Part shown: one piece after another, positions 21,986 to 34,239 of the stretch
Position numbering within the stretch: position 1 is the first letter of the stretch
How the letters are laid out: every line of letters begins with the position of its first letter
Assembly: GCF_032854445.1 (NCBI RefSeq)
Contig: NC_088301.1
Span: 25,280,402 to 25,344,401 of the forward strand
From: Liolophura sinensis
Taxonomy: Eukaryota > Mollusca > Polyplacophora > Chitonida > Chitonidae
DNA: 64,000 nt
Reading direction: 5' to 3'
Made by a program: the position numbers and the translations under genes
Notes under the pieces: model-generated
Told to the model about the DNA's origin: nothing
Seen by the model: the letters and a program-made list of their open reading frames with translations, nothing else
The model's database searches: none

Positions 21986-22389
21986 TAAACAAGGAAATGG
22001 AATAACAAAATTGTCATCTGACCAAAATACGCCTGCATTGCAGATTATGTATATAGTATAGTATATACCATTGCAAAATTCGTTGTCAGTTTGCAGCTGT
22101 TGATATTAATGGTAACAAAATTATTTAAATTATTGGAAACTTTATTGTTTTGAAAACAGTTTGGTATTGTGGGTAAGCCAAACATTTCAAACGCCATGTT
22201 TCCATTGATGGGCGGGAATACCGAGAAATCAGACGATTCGGACAACAATCAGTAGCAGTGAAGAGGAATCAACGGTTCTTATATTCCAGGGAGGATGTTA
22301 AAGCGAGGAAACCAAACAATTTCCTTAGGCCGCCAATTTCCGTTGATAGTGGTATTTTCCACACGTTGTTCACATACAGGAAAATTCAT

Positions 22390-22511
22390 CAGTAACTTGC
22401 TAAGGGTCGGTGGTTTACCCAGAAGACAACCCGGTTTCCTCCATCCATAAAAGGCAAGGCCATCGTGAAAAATTCTTGAATATGCTATTTAACAAAAATC
22501 CAATCAATAAA
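22390..22511 (+). repeat. Diverged SINE family A tail
   Basis: Contains AACCCGGTTTCCTCCATCCATAA-like, 'GCCATCGTGAAAAATTCTTG' and CAATCAATAAATGA in family order; highly mutated. Confidence 0.6.
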
Positions 22512-24780
22512 TGAACTTGCTGTTAGGCGGCAGCCGAAGTATCAGGGGCTTACCTGAATGTGGAATGACTGGGCTATGTGATGGGAAGGTGGTTTTAACC
22601 TTTGGTTATTCTATTGTGTTGAAAAGCACTATTATCATTAACAGTCCACCACGTCTTGAGAAACCATCAGCTATGAGGAGTTTCTTCAGACTGCATTTTC
22701 TCCTTGCTGAAATTTAATTTTGAACAGGCATTGAAATTGGGTGCCAACATAAAAAGTATCTCATCAAATTCCGAAAAAAAAGATGAAAGAAAAAAAACAA
22801 CAACATTTGAAATGGTTTTGTCGAACAATTACGGGAGACAAGCGAGCGCCATGCCGTGAAGGCCGGAAATAATCCGTGTCGAAGCAGCGAATGTTATTCC
22901 GTACACGTTCCTGCTCTATGGTCATTTATCCCGGAGAAGCAGAACAGAACTGTTTCCTCGATAAAACCTTCGCCGCCAAGAATGATTAAACCACAGCGAC
23001 TTCCTTCTCCATGCAGCTGCCTCGGGCTCATCCCCTGCTGCGTCTTCAACTCGTCTCGACGTGTGCCAGTGACAGCGTCTCCGAACACTCCAATCTTCTC
23101 TGAGTTACTTACCCCTGATCGAAATCCCGAGAACCGCAACGATATGTTGAACGCCTCCTTTTTGTCTGAGGTTCGCCATGACAATGTGATCCAGAACACT
23201 GATTATTCTTTCATTCTGGTTTCAGTGTTCTCTGAAAACTAATCTGGTCAACTGACAGAACGCTATGTTTTCCGAGTAGTGACAGAAGAGATTATATTAT
23301 TGGTGCAATCTAATAAGTTATAAATCCCAGATTTGTTCCGTTATTCCAACATAATACATTTGCTAGCGTAACGGAAAATTGCGTTGTCAATGACGTAATG
23401 CTGTGTTGCAGTAAAATAAACTGTTCTGTAATACCCCTTAAATTTACTGATCAGTTTTTAGAAAGTAGGCGCAACTAACACTGTCGTTTCTCAGATTGTT
23501 ATACATTTAAGCGAAGAACTTGGTCTCAATGCACAGACAAATATAAAGGCTAATGGATAAATAAAAGGTCTAAGTAATAATTTTCTCCTATTTTGCTACG
23601 CTACGCATGCCCTAATGTGTGTAGATACAAATAGGCAAAAGAACTCCATGGGAGGCGATGATAGATTGGACGCTATATGTTCTTTAGACAGCGCAGGGTT
23701 CCAGAATCGGGGTCTGAAGGATGGATTTTTACGCACCAATAAAAAAAAAACAAGCTATGGATTTTCATTTTCTTATTTGTTCATTCAACGTATTTATAAC
23801 CGAATATTTTTTTAACATTCACAATAATAGGATTTATTGCTAAATCGTAGTACGTGATCCAAGCAGAATGGAGAAAAATCGAAGACAAATAGTTCAGTTT
23901 CATATTCACCTCGCACGAGGTTATTGCACGCAATTGAAAGATAATACAAAAAAGGCGGAAAAGATATTATATGCTGCTCACATATATTTTGACAAGTGAA
24001 CATGTTTGATGTATAATGGCCGTGTCGCTGGACAGAGGCTATAATGCCTCGGGAGGATGGTTAAATTGTGAACATCTATAGGCAGAGTGGCCGAGTTAAC
24101 ACACGGGTGATCCTGGGACGTGTAATATGCTCACGAGGGCATTTGTGATGGATGGCAAGAAGTCTAGGACGATAAGGTTTCCATTTGCCTCTCATTTAAC
24201 AGCCTCTCGCGGGGAGCTCGGTACTTCTATAAGGCATTACCAGTCACTTCTAGCCTCTTCATATCGCACGCTATGAAAGTAAATCATTTCTTGCAGAGGC
24301 CTGCAACCAGATGAATTGGATTCGTGTCAACATTCACATCGGAACATCCGAGAAAAATTAATCCCAAGCGAGCAATGGAATTGGACAAGACATGCCACTT
24401 AGGACATGCTCTCATGGCCTGAGTTAGTATACGGTTTACTATGGTGTACTGACTATGCGCTCTTTTTAAACAGATTATTTGGCAAAGGTGACTTAAATTT
24501 CCCAAAGTGCCTGTATGCGTCATGATTTTTTTTTTCGTGCTTTTCTCTAAAAGGGGATACAATCTTTTAGGTACAAAATCCTGGGATTGGACACAATAGC
24601 TCCTTTCCTTAATTAGCAGAAGGTCCATGGGCGCCGACAGAAGGCCTTCCATAACTTCAATAACAGCCTTCGTTACATTCCATAACAGTAACTTTCTGCT
24701 TCTTAATGTATTGCCCGGTGTCCGAAACAAAATCTTGTATGAATCTTGTACAAGACTCAACGCGCTTTTCTTCTTAATAT
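22512..24780. other. Intergenic stretch; one GC-richer patch open on both strands
   Basis: Most of it is AT-rich and featureless. The patch 22856-23242 has higher GC and is open on the plus strand (128 codons) and, at 22894-23199, on the minus strand (101 codons). I do not recognise either product. Another open frame at 24284-24841 (-) overlaps a SINE head and is not convincing. Confidence 0.4.
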
Positions 24781-24784
24781 AATA

Positions 24785-24965
24785 TAAGTTAAGAGGCCGG
24801 CATGAAAGACCATTGGGATCACAGGTTCGAATCCAGCACACCTTTTAGCCAGAAGGTATGTTAGATGCCTAGTGAAGGGCGGTGATTTGAGTGGATACAT
24901 TGTGGTTTCCTCTACCTGTAAACTTAACTGAAACTTAACTGTAAACGTTCTGAGTATGGAGTTAT
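24785..24965 (+). repeat. Diverged SINE with A-type 3' end and a different tRNA head
   Basis: CACAGGTTCGAATCCAGCAC at 24820-24840 is a near-perfect B box. The downstream GGTGATTTGAGTGG ... GTGGTTTCCTCTACC ... GTTCTGAGTATGGAGTTA follows the order of the family A 3' half. The A box is degraded. Confidence 0.5.
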
Positions 24966-25866
24966 AACTCAATCACAAAAAAATGGATACATTGATTTAT
25001 TCTGTTGATTGCGTTGGTCACCGTGTTCTCAGGAGGCATATAAAGCTGATTGTATCGCTTGTGATTGTACACTTTATTGAGAGTCCACAGATACACACTT
25101 TTGCACATGTTATCGCAAATAACGGTAAGAGTGATTGATGGTTCCATTGATCAGATGACGATAAATCGATTACAATCCATCAAGTGTATACAGCGATAGT
25201 AATTAATCAAGAGAACACGTATTCGTAACACTTCCGTGCCCATGAAGACTTGTATTAACGCCATACTTGATGTAGCGCTGTCATCGCTCATCCATTCTGG
25301 GTGGATTCTTTGGATTTATGTTCATAGATGTACCCAAGAATATTTCCCTCACACGATAGCAGTCGTACATATTAGAGTAGGAAACTCGTAAAGGCATTAT
25401 TGGCAAAGAAAACTCTAAAATGAAGTATATATCAAATGAAAGACTCTGCATTAAACACTGTCCTGGAAAAGAGATCGATTCTTTTAATTATAAGTTTTCG
25501 AAACCAATGAAATGCTTTAAAAAATATTCGGTTATTTGCTGTCTGTTGAGACCCTGTGGGTATCAAGAACATCACATCCATGCCTTTTGCTTCATATTCT
25601 TCGTTTGAAGATCACAGGCAAATTCGTTCATAGATCTGTATGTCTTTGCATTTTGAAAGCAGAAGTCTAGCAGTTTGTTTGTGTTAAGTGTCAACTATAT
25701 TCTCGGACAATGTTCAATGGTATTTCATCTGAAATATGTCATGTGCTTCCTATTTGTGTTGTCTTCATCGCATTCACGGTGTACCCGAGAAAAATGTAAG
25801 CCCTATAGTCTATATATTTCTGGTGGCATCAGAAAAATCTGCAAGGACGAACATTAGGTAGCATGA
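24966..25866. other. Intergenic, nothing recognised
   Basis: Only short AT-rich frames; no repeat family identified. Confidence 0.4.
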
Positions 25867-26070
25867 AGATTCAAACAAGCAACCTCACTGGTCCAGGATG
25901 AACGGTCGGTTGCAGGTAAATTAGAACAAGCGATCTCATTGGTCAAGGGAGAACAATCATAGATTCAAACAAGCGACCTCACGACCTCACTGGTCACGGG
26001 GGGAACGATCTGTTGTGGGTAAATTGGAACAAGCGACTTCATTTGTCAAATGAGAAAAATCTGTGATAGG
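25867..26070 (+). repeat. Short tandem array, ~50-bp units
   Basis: Four imperfect units with the core 'AACAAGCGACCTCACTGGTCA' (variants at about 25873, 25925, 25975 and 26025). One unit carries an internal duplication of 'CGACCTCA'. A G-run follows at 26088-26100. Confidence 0.7.
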
Positions 26071-26100
26071 GTGTGTGTGTGTAGGGTAGGGGGGGGGGGG

Positions 26101-28019
26101 GTTAGTCTGAGGTCTATCAGTTTAGATCGGCTCCCAAGGGCAAGAGGAATGAACAACTGTACGGTACAGATAATACACAGCTTGGACCTTTAGTCAGGAT
26201 AGGTTTCTTATTACTCAAACATAGATCTTCATTGCAAGGGAAACAACCCTATGGATATATCAACACTAAAGAAGACAGCACTAAATAAGTATGTCTGCAC
26301 TGGGACCTCACTGGGACCTCATAGGGATCTCAATGGGACTGATAAAAAATGCATTATATTCAATCATCAGGCATACATTATATGATACATTATGATACTA
26401 TATAAAATATATTTGTCAACACTATTAACACATAGAAATATATCTCGAAAATTACTAACACACTATAGGTCATAGATCTTCAATACTGAGAAACAAGTCC
26501 CGAAACGAAAAGTTAACACCAACTTTGATAGATTTCTTGATTGTTATGGAATGTATGGAGAGTAACGATAAAATGGTATGTATGTGGAAACGTTTTGTTT
26601 CATTTCCTCTTTTAGCACATTAAAGTCGTTGGCTGAATGGTCATAATAAAATAACAGTTTTTCGGACAACGGGGAACAGAGCTAGGTGGGGAAAAAAACG
26701 AAAAAGAAATAAGCCAAATGTAAATTCGACAAAAGAGAAATAAAGAGATATCGTACAGTTTCAGAATTGGTTAATACACCGGGTTTGTATTGATTGGTTT
26801 TCGGGTAATTTATTACAGGTTGTGAGCTGTGTACTCCACATCTGGGCGGCACGTAAACTCGATCACCGATGTAATTTAACACAACATTATCGGTCAGTTA
26901 GAGCGCTCACGTTTAATTTGTGCCAGCGCTGCTTAGAATGAGTCATCAATGCTCGTTGGAAAAGCTGAGAGGGATGTGTTTTTATTTTACATTTTTTTAT
27001 GTATTTTTTTCTTGCCAATTGAAGACAGAGGAGGACAAAGCCACGTTAAGGAAAAGCTTCGGTCTGATCTAAATTGATCTGCAACCAGCAGCAGTATATC
27101 AGGTCGTAGTGACATTTGTAGAGAATGAGTGTTGAAGGTGTCGGTGTATTGACAGCTATACGCATCAACACGTCGACTTGACCGAAACTACAACGGAATG
27201 CATTCGTTCTTAATACATCCTTATTCCGCATCTGAAGAGAAACGAGTGCAGCGGGGTTATGAAGCGCAGGCTCTGATCGTGTCTTTGACATCTTCTTAGG
27301 CTATAAGCTTTCCTGAATGGACGGATGGGATCATTCCGTGCATAAAGGGGTGATTCGATAATCCTGTGAAATTCTTCCTGCACTAATGGATTGGGACCTA
27401 ATATAAATTACGGAATACCAAAACCCTGTAGACGTAAACACCATGTACTTCAATTTGCGTAGCTTGAGTTAAAAAAAAATATACCATTCGGTAGTATAAA
27501 GGCCAAGGAAAAGGAAGAAAAAGTATTACATTCTGAAAAATTTTAAAGTTATAAGCCTAACAGCCAGAAAAATGTTCTTAGGCAGAAAATCTAATGTATA
27601 TCTATAGCTGATTTCCTGACAAGGATGTTCTAGTAGTGCTGATGAGGCGTTTCAATCACGAAGGATATAACTAGATACTAATTAGATTTGTCTATATTTA
27701 TATATTTCATAACTGAAATATTTGGCGTGTATGTGTTCATATCTTATGCGTGTGTGATTTCTACATTTTAGTAAGGATTGTGATGCACGTTTATGATAAA
27801 ATTAACTTTCCTGAGTAAGCCTTTGATATACTGATATATCTTGTAGTTGTTGAATAATTACAAATTCTTAATTTCGTAACGATCGAGTCTCTAAATACTT
27901 CTTGCAATCACCTTTTTACAAATATGTCTATCCGATAGGACAGATTGAATATCAAGTGCATTATCGAAAAATGGTGTTTTTTTAGCTAAATATATATGTA
28001 TGTGTGTATGTATGTATAC
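26101..28019. other. Intergenic, nothing recognised
   Basis: AT-rich. The 81-codon frame at 27046-27291 (-) has no motif and no splice context I trust. Confidence 0.4.
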
Positions 28020-28230
28020 TTGGGGTTTCACGTTGTACTTAATACGTTTCCAGCCATATGAGGACTAGGCGTCACTGAATGTGTGTACATACACTGTGTC
28101 TTCTTGAGGCAAGGCGAATCCATGCCGCTAACGTTCTGCCGCCTCTGAAGTATCATGCCAAAGACATGACACCCCATCTAGTCACATTATACTCATATCG
28201 GGTCGACCAGACCTGTCTCCTTGCTCCAAG
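28020..28230 (-). repeat. SINE family B copy
   Basis: Reverse-oriented. Read on the minus strand it shows 'GAGTATAATGTGACTAGAT', 'GGTGTCATGTCTTTGGCATG', 'GCGGCATGGATTCGCC' and the ending 'TTAAGTACAACGTGAAACCC', matching 9545-9850 block for block. Confidence 0.82.
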
Positions 28231-30110
28231 CTCTAAGTTCTGTTTAACTAAATAAAATCCAAACAGGAAAAAATATTAAAGCAATGTATTTAAAAAATGA
28301 ATGAGATCAAGTTGACAACTGGGGGTACAAGAAGGTGCTTGTGTGCCAAATTAAAACAGATTGATTTAATTAGACACATCCACCCATGGACAGGTGCAAA
28401 CCAAAATGCCTCCATTGCAATTCATTGTAAATATGAAATAGTTAGACTCTCCGTTCAAAATACTACAAAAAACACAGGACAGCAGTGAAAGAAATGAAAA
28501 CCTATCGAATTTTGCACCTCCCCTTAATTCGAAAGAGGTTAATTTATACAATCTTAGCGTAAAGCAGTTTGTTCTCTCTTGTGTTCAAATCACATGGCCA
28601 AGGTGTAGTCTTTTGCCTTCAGGCACTTACTCCATAGTCGTTCCAGACTTCAGTGCAGTGTGTTAAGAATGGCATATAATTACGATGCAATGAACAAAAA
28701 CCCAGTATGACCTGTAACTATGTTATACATTCTGAGAGCTTTTTTCATCTTGTAGAGCGGTACTTTCAGGTTTGTTTGGAAGGTATAGAATGATATTCTT
28801 TTGGGAAAATGTTTCAGCTCCAAAGGTCATAATTTATTACATATATCTGGCCGTAAAATGTACTTTTTGGCGCGAAACTTTAGGTCAGTTACCAAGCATC
28901 TGTAGGCTCACAAACTGCCAAAAGAGCCTGTTTGTTTCCAAGCATTACCATTGTCTGTGAGGAACTGTTTATCGCTGTACGTATAAGATATTTCCCCTAC
29001 ATACAAGCCGGGGTTTATTATTATTTTTTTCTCTCCCAAGAGATTAAAGGGATTTACTACAACATATGCACGTGTTTGTTGGTGTAAATATCTTTTGGTG
29101 AATACGTCATGCCAAACAGCATATGTAAAAACCCACCACTTTACACTGTAAAAACTAATCTGTTAAATTTGATGTAACATCATAACATGTAACATAATAT
29201 TCTGTTATGGACAACACAATACAGCAGTAAACTGTAGTGTATAATATAATAGTTTGTTTAGCAATAACGTGATATGCTCCTCCATCATTCAGAAAGCATT
29301 GTATTCTGTCAATTCAACAAATCCGTTTTTAGAGTGTATATCACAGAAATACGCGTTGCCTTCGCCTGAGTGCCCGGAGCGAATACCCTTGAATGAAGCT
29401 TCGCTCTTACGAGGTTTATTTTTCCGAACGTTTGTTTGTAGCTCGGCTGGCTGTGAAGCATCCATGGTATATCCGGTATTGGCAAAATTTGCGGGAGAAA
29501 CGGATGCATCCTGATCCGTTAAGGCTTGCATTCTAACAAATGGAAGAGAATAGCTGCTGGTGGTATAACCAGATTTTCACCTTCAAACCAAGAAATATAT
29601 ATTTATTTGTTTGATTCTTGCTTAAGGCATGTTATTCAGCTTTCTACGATGGCGGTAAGCTTTTTAGGAAACAGTGTTTCCCACCCACATCCCACATGTG
29701 ATGTACACAGATATAAATAAAAAAGAAAACAGAACATCCAGTAGAAGATGACAGAGCCCATTGATGAAACAGACCATAACAAGGACTGTGGCACAAAATG
29801 GATCGCACATGAACTACACTCTAAAGAAATTGCGAGTCTAGTTTTCATTACGTTTGGGAAGGCAATGGCCATTGCATTGTTAGCAGAGGTGCTTGCTATG
29901 TTAATACATATGGGGCCGTGTAAAAACACAGACACGTCTGCTTAGCGTGGATAAAATTCCCCCTCGCATTTATTTTCTGTTTCCTCAAAAGAATATTAAA
30001 AACACTAGCCAGCACAAAGAAATGTGTGAAATCCTCGTGGATATATTTTTATTTTTCATTCCGAAACCCGCTTTCCATTAGGGAATTAGACACGGACGCA
30101 TATCCTACAT
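28231..30110. other. Intergenic, with a small MITE-like element
   Basis: At 29142-29241 a TA-flanked unit begins CACTGTAAAAACTAATCTG and ends CTGTAGTG, like the MITE at 16332-16565 but only about 96 bp long. Open frames around 29254-29945 on both strands are short and unrecognised. Confidence 0.4.
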
Positions 30111-30114
30111 GGGT

Positions 30115-30300
30115 GGTATCGGCAGGTCAGGATTTACCCTTATCTCTTCCCCCCCCCCCCCCCCCCCCCCCGGAGTAATTCTCACACCCAGTTAACACGT
30201 CTTGATCTGTGTTTAGAATACTAACACGTCTGGCCAACACGTCCTAACTGAATATAAAATGTGGACAGAGGTATGCGTGAGGATTTATCACTATGAGCTT
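30115..30300 (+). repeat. Cluster repeat, module 2, copy 1
   Basis: 'GGTATCGGCAGGTCA', then 'GTTTAGAATACTAACACGTC', 'TGGCCAACACGT' and 'GAATATAAAATGTGGACA'. The same order occurs at 36265-36405 (+) and, inverted, at 37520-37640. A C-run (30149-30171) interrupts this copy. Confidence 0.75.
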
Positions 30301-30404
30301 AGATACATTCACATTATCTCGCTTTGTGTTACGTGTTACTGCATGAGTTTCTTGATGAATGGCATATAATAAACAAAAGGACAAGAAAGACGTACACCTT
30401 GTCA

Positions 30405-30795
30405 GATAAATGAATAAAAAGCGATGAATACATCTGTGCACTAATGAAAAAAGAGCTATGAATACATCTGTGGACAAATGGATAAATAACTATGAATACA
30501 TCTGTGGACAAATGGATGAAAAGCTATGAATATATCTGTGCACAAATGGATAAACAGTTTTGAATACATCTGTGGACAAATGGATGAAAAGCTATGAATA
30601 TATCTGTGCACAAATGGATAAACAGTTTTGAATACATCTGTGGACAAATTGATGAAAAGCTATGAATATATCTGTGCACAAATGGATAAACAGTTTTGAA
30701 TACATCTGTGGACAAATGGATAAAAAGCTATGAATATATACATGCACAAATGGATAAAGAGCTTTGAATACATCTGTGCACAAATGGATTAAAAG
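30405..30795 (+). repeat. 34-bp minisatellite with 68-bp higher-order repeat
   Basis: About 11 units of the type GAATACATCTGTGGACAAAT + GGATGAAAAGCTAT, alternating two variants (AGCTAT and AGTTTT ends), so the higher-order period is 68 bases. Because 34 is not a multiple of 3, the minus strand is open in several frames and yields look-alike peptides rich in 'PFVHRCIHS'. These are not genes. Confidence 0.95.
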
Positions 30796-30842
30796 GATGA
30801 AACATCCATGTATGCGGTCAATAATACGTAACAGCACGAACT

Positions 30843-31620
30843 TATGTATTTACATCTTCCAATGTTGCAAAAAATCTTCCTCTGTGGCAGTGTAAGCCTT
30901 GCCTCAAAGGTGCATATCTGTACTGATCATTCTTTACAGCGATGGGACGATCAAGGTGGTTGTCTTGTTTACAGAATCTCTAACAAGGTTAAGTAAAGTT
31001 TATTTGAAAAATCAGCTCTGACAGAAGATAAATCGATAGACATCGATCGTCTCCAGAGAAATATTAAAACATTAATAATTATAAAATAACACCAGAATGT
31101 TCCCGAGAGAAATAACCGATGATATACTTAAGCAGTACACTAGACAACCGGTGCCATCTAAATCAAGACCTAACCTAAGCAACCAATCTCTAAATGCTAC
31201 AAATCAACCAGAAAAAAGGAGTATTATAAAGCAAGATAATGGAAACCAAAAATGAATTTCCAACGCTGCTTAACAGCTCTTAAAGCATAATTTTTCTTGT
31301 CTTTGTTAATCCTTTTGAGATCGGCCAAAAGCAAAAAGTGACCTACTTTATATATGTCAATAGTTATTTCAGCTTTTTACGCCAAAGTAAGTGGAAATAC
31401 GTCGTGATTTATACTCGGATGTTGTCGTCCCAGAAGGAAATCATAAAAGAGGTTCATTGTTAGATTAATGTTATGGACATAACCATAAAGTGAGAGATCA
31501 TCTAGCAATGACAGAAGACATGAATGCAGGGAACTAAGAAATTGTTCTTTCAGCCTTTGATCAAATTCCGCGCTATGTTTACGTTTCACTTTTCGCCCTT
31601 CATGATCAGCAGAGGATCGG
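30843..31620 (+). repeat. Cluster repeat, module 1, copy A
   Basis: Marked by 'AGTGTAAGCCTTGCC', 'AAGGTGCATATCTGTA', 'CTTTACAGCGATGGGACG', 'ATCAAGGTGGTTGTCTTGTT', 'CAACCAATCTCTAAATGCTA' and 'AACAGCTCTTAAAGCAT'. Copies lie at 35275-36200 (+), 37690-38480 (inverted) and 41765-42560 (+). On the minus strand this copy is open for 139 codons (31796-31377), but the frame is broken in the other copies. Confidence 0.85.
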
Positions 31621-34234
31621 CAAGTCCTGCACATGAAATCAATATATAATACGGTCTTACTGCCCACGGCAGCCCCTGATGTTACCGTATATCGATTTGC
31701 GATGGCGAAAAGTTGGCGTTGTACGGCTTCCATATAGATGCCATATAGATGAAACACTTTGTCACAAGTGAATATTGTTGTTACAGCTTGATTCACAGTG
31801 TGTTTATAAATAAAGATTTACATCATTTAGTGATGGTTTGTGTCACGTGCACAGACAAACAACGTATATGACACTATCTAGACGTTCTCGACAAGGTGTG
31901 ATGCATAAATACTCTAGTATATCGGGTGGGCATAAAAAATGGGCCTTACTTTCATGCTGCATTGCTCCATTATTCTTTGTTCAAATCTTTCAAACTTTAC
32001 ACATTCAAATAGCATGATTTTGTTAATATACTGAGGTCATAGCTTGAGTAGTCTGTACACAGGGTTAAAATGAAAACATAGCCTCAAAAACGCACGTTCC
32101 GGTGACCCACATTGCATTACCTGTCGGGTGTCATGAGTAGAGCGCGCGCTGCTCATGTGTGACACGCATCAAATACTGCTACTCTTAAGGAGATTCAGGA
32201 CTCAGTAAGTTCATGGAAGAAACGCTTCCGCGGCGTCTCCAATATGGAGGACTAATTGATCACCTTTTCAAGTAAAACAAGGTAGAACATCATTTTGAAT
32301 TGTCCGAAACATGCGTTTTTGACTCGCATTTTGATTTTTGTCCCGTAAACAGAAATTTTAAAGGATGAAATTGAAGTTTGGTCTGTATACTTAGGACATA
32401 ATGGCTTTTGAGTGTGTAAATTTTTAGAAGCTAACGTAAGAGGGTTTCGGAGATATTGAGTGCCAAAGTACGGCCCATTTTTTTATGCCCACTCGATATA
32501 TCTCTATGGACGGACGATACAGCTTAAAGGCCATGCGGTAAACCGCGTTTCTAGGCCTATTGGCCTACATCATACGTTCTACATAGAACCCAGTATAAAT
32601 AGCTGTATACAAAGTATCCTGAAACCACAGCAAAGAACCCCAATGGAGCATTACACTTTTAAACTATAGAGTAAAATGGGCCTACTATGAGGATGGATTT
32701 ACGCCCAAAAGAGTAGTATACTTTCACGTATACCATTGTAAATAATCAGTTAACTCCATTGTAAATTAACAAAATCTACATACCTACCAAGAAAGATTGC
32801 TGTACATTTACAGCAAAGTGCACTGTAAATGGTCAAACCGCTACAGTTTTACAGATAATGCTGTAAATATACATCGACTAGAGTAAAATTACACCACATA
32901 GGTGCAGACCTGCGCTGGAAATGGTTTGTAAAATATTTACAACATGGTTTACTGTAACAATATACAATGCTTCAGGCTGTAAATTTGGATTCAATTCTTA
33001 CAGTGTAGTTTACACTGTTAAACACCTACACAATCATTCCTTTCCGATAAGATTCGTTGGTATTTGATGTCTTCTTAAGTGTTAAAACTCAACCAATGTT
33101 TAATTGTTATGTCTTTAATATTGAATTAACAAATGGGATTGTTTTAATACGTTTAATAAACAAATAAGATTAAATGTGACGACATTACAGCACTCTCAAT
33201 ATTTCAAGACAAGCGAAGACTAATCAATTAGGTGGGACAGCTGGGACACCTATTGAAATCGTTCGTCTTTTTATTATTTTTTCCGTTGTTTTGAAAGCTT
33301 TTTGCAAGCTTTAAAAGAAAAAGTTTTGCTTGGATGATGTTGAAATTTGTTGGTTTCAGGAACAAGGTTACGAGGCAAATTTTGGGTAACTTTGGTCACA
33401 TGACATGGCATCCATCTCGGTTTTTTTTATCAAAACCTTTAAAAATCTTTATCTCTAGAACCAAGTAGCGGATTCTTCTGAAATTTGATATATTTGTTGA
33501 GTGATCCCAGTTAGAACAAGATTGAAAAAATCTTGGACATGCATTGATAAAATGGAAGCTCGTCAATGGTGGAACTGTGACGTCATAAAAAGTGTCTAAG
33601 TTTGATAATGTGTTCATGTTTTCTGGTGTATTTGTATTTTATTCCGAATGTGCTTTCGGATTTTGCCTATCTTTGAGATATGATCCAAAACATTCAGTTA
33701 GGTAATTTCAATGGCCTGTAACTGAAAACTACGACAGCTAAAAATCTGAGGCTTGCATCAGATGGTAGCCCAAGACGTGTAGTTTCTACTACGTGTCAAC
33801 GGATATGAGCTACGATAAATAGCTTTCTCCCGAGAAATGTTTAACTGACGCCACCCTACTTCAGAAATAGAAATGTAAGCCTGTGCATTTAACATAGATT
33901 TCGGAGGTAACTGTGTATTACTATACATATGCTGCAGGTAACTTGCCACATAGGTCGGCCGCCAAGGTCGACATAGGTCGAACCGAGAAATGATCAACTT
34001 TCCCTCCTCTCCAAAGCTATCAACGGAAAATTTTGAATGTTCACAGGTAAGCCAGCCATGTTCGCAATGTACCATGGGTAATTCTCGTTTTTTGCTCTTT
34101 TATATATATTTTTATATATGTTTTATACTGGATTTTGTACTGGATAGATCTTGGATGACCACTGCAGGATGAATCCGAATTCATGAACCTATTTTAACGT
34201 GTACGTACAAAACACATGTTTGTACATCATGTAA
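31621..34234. other. Intergenic, with CACTGTAAA-type repeat ends
   Basis: Between 32750 and 33025 several 'ACTGTAAAT' and 'TTTACAG' motifs recur in both orientations, and at about 32999-33022 two inverted ends meet (ACAGTGTA then TACACTGT). This looks like remnants of MITEs related to those at 16.3 and 29.1 kb. No gene is recognised. Confidence 0.4.
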
Positions 34235-34239
34235 ATATC

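Noticed and set aside
24284-24841. 185-codon minus-strand open frame
   Set aside because: Its N-terminal part lies over the SINE head at 24785-24841, it has no recognisable domain, and the GC and codon pattern equals the surrounding noncoding DNA.
25867-26070. CRISPR-like short repeats
   Set aside because: Units are imperfect, contiguous and without unique spacers, in an animal nuclear context; an ordinary tandem repeat.
30244-30837. Six overlapping minus-strand open frames with repeated 'FVHRCIHS'-like peptides
   Set aside because: They are all frames of the 34-bp tandem repeat; a period not divisible by three opens every frame at once. No start context, splice sites or homology.
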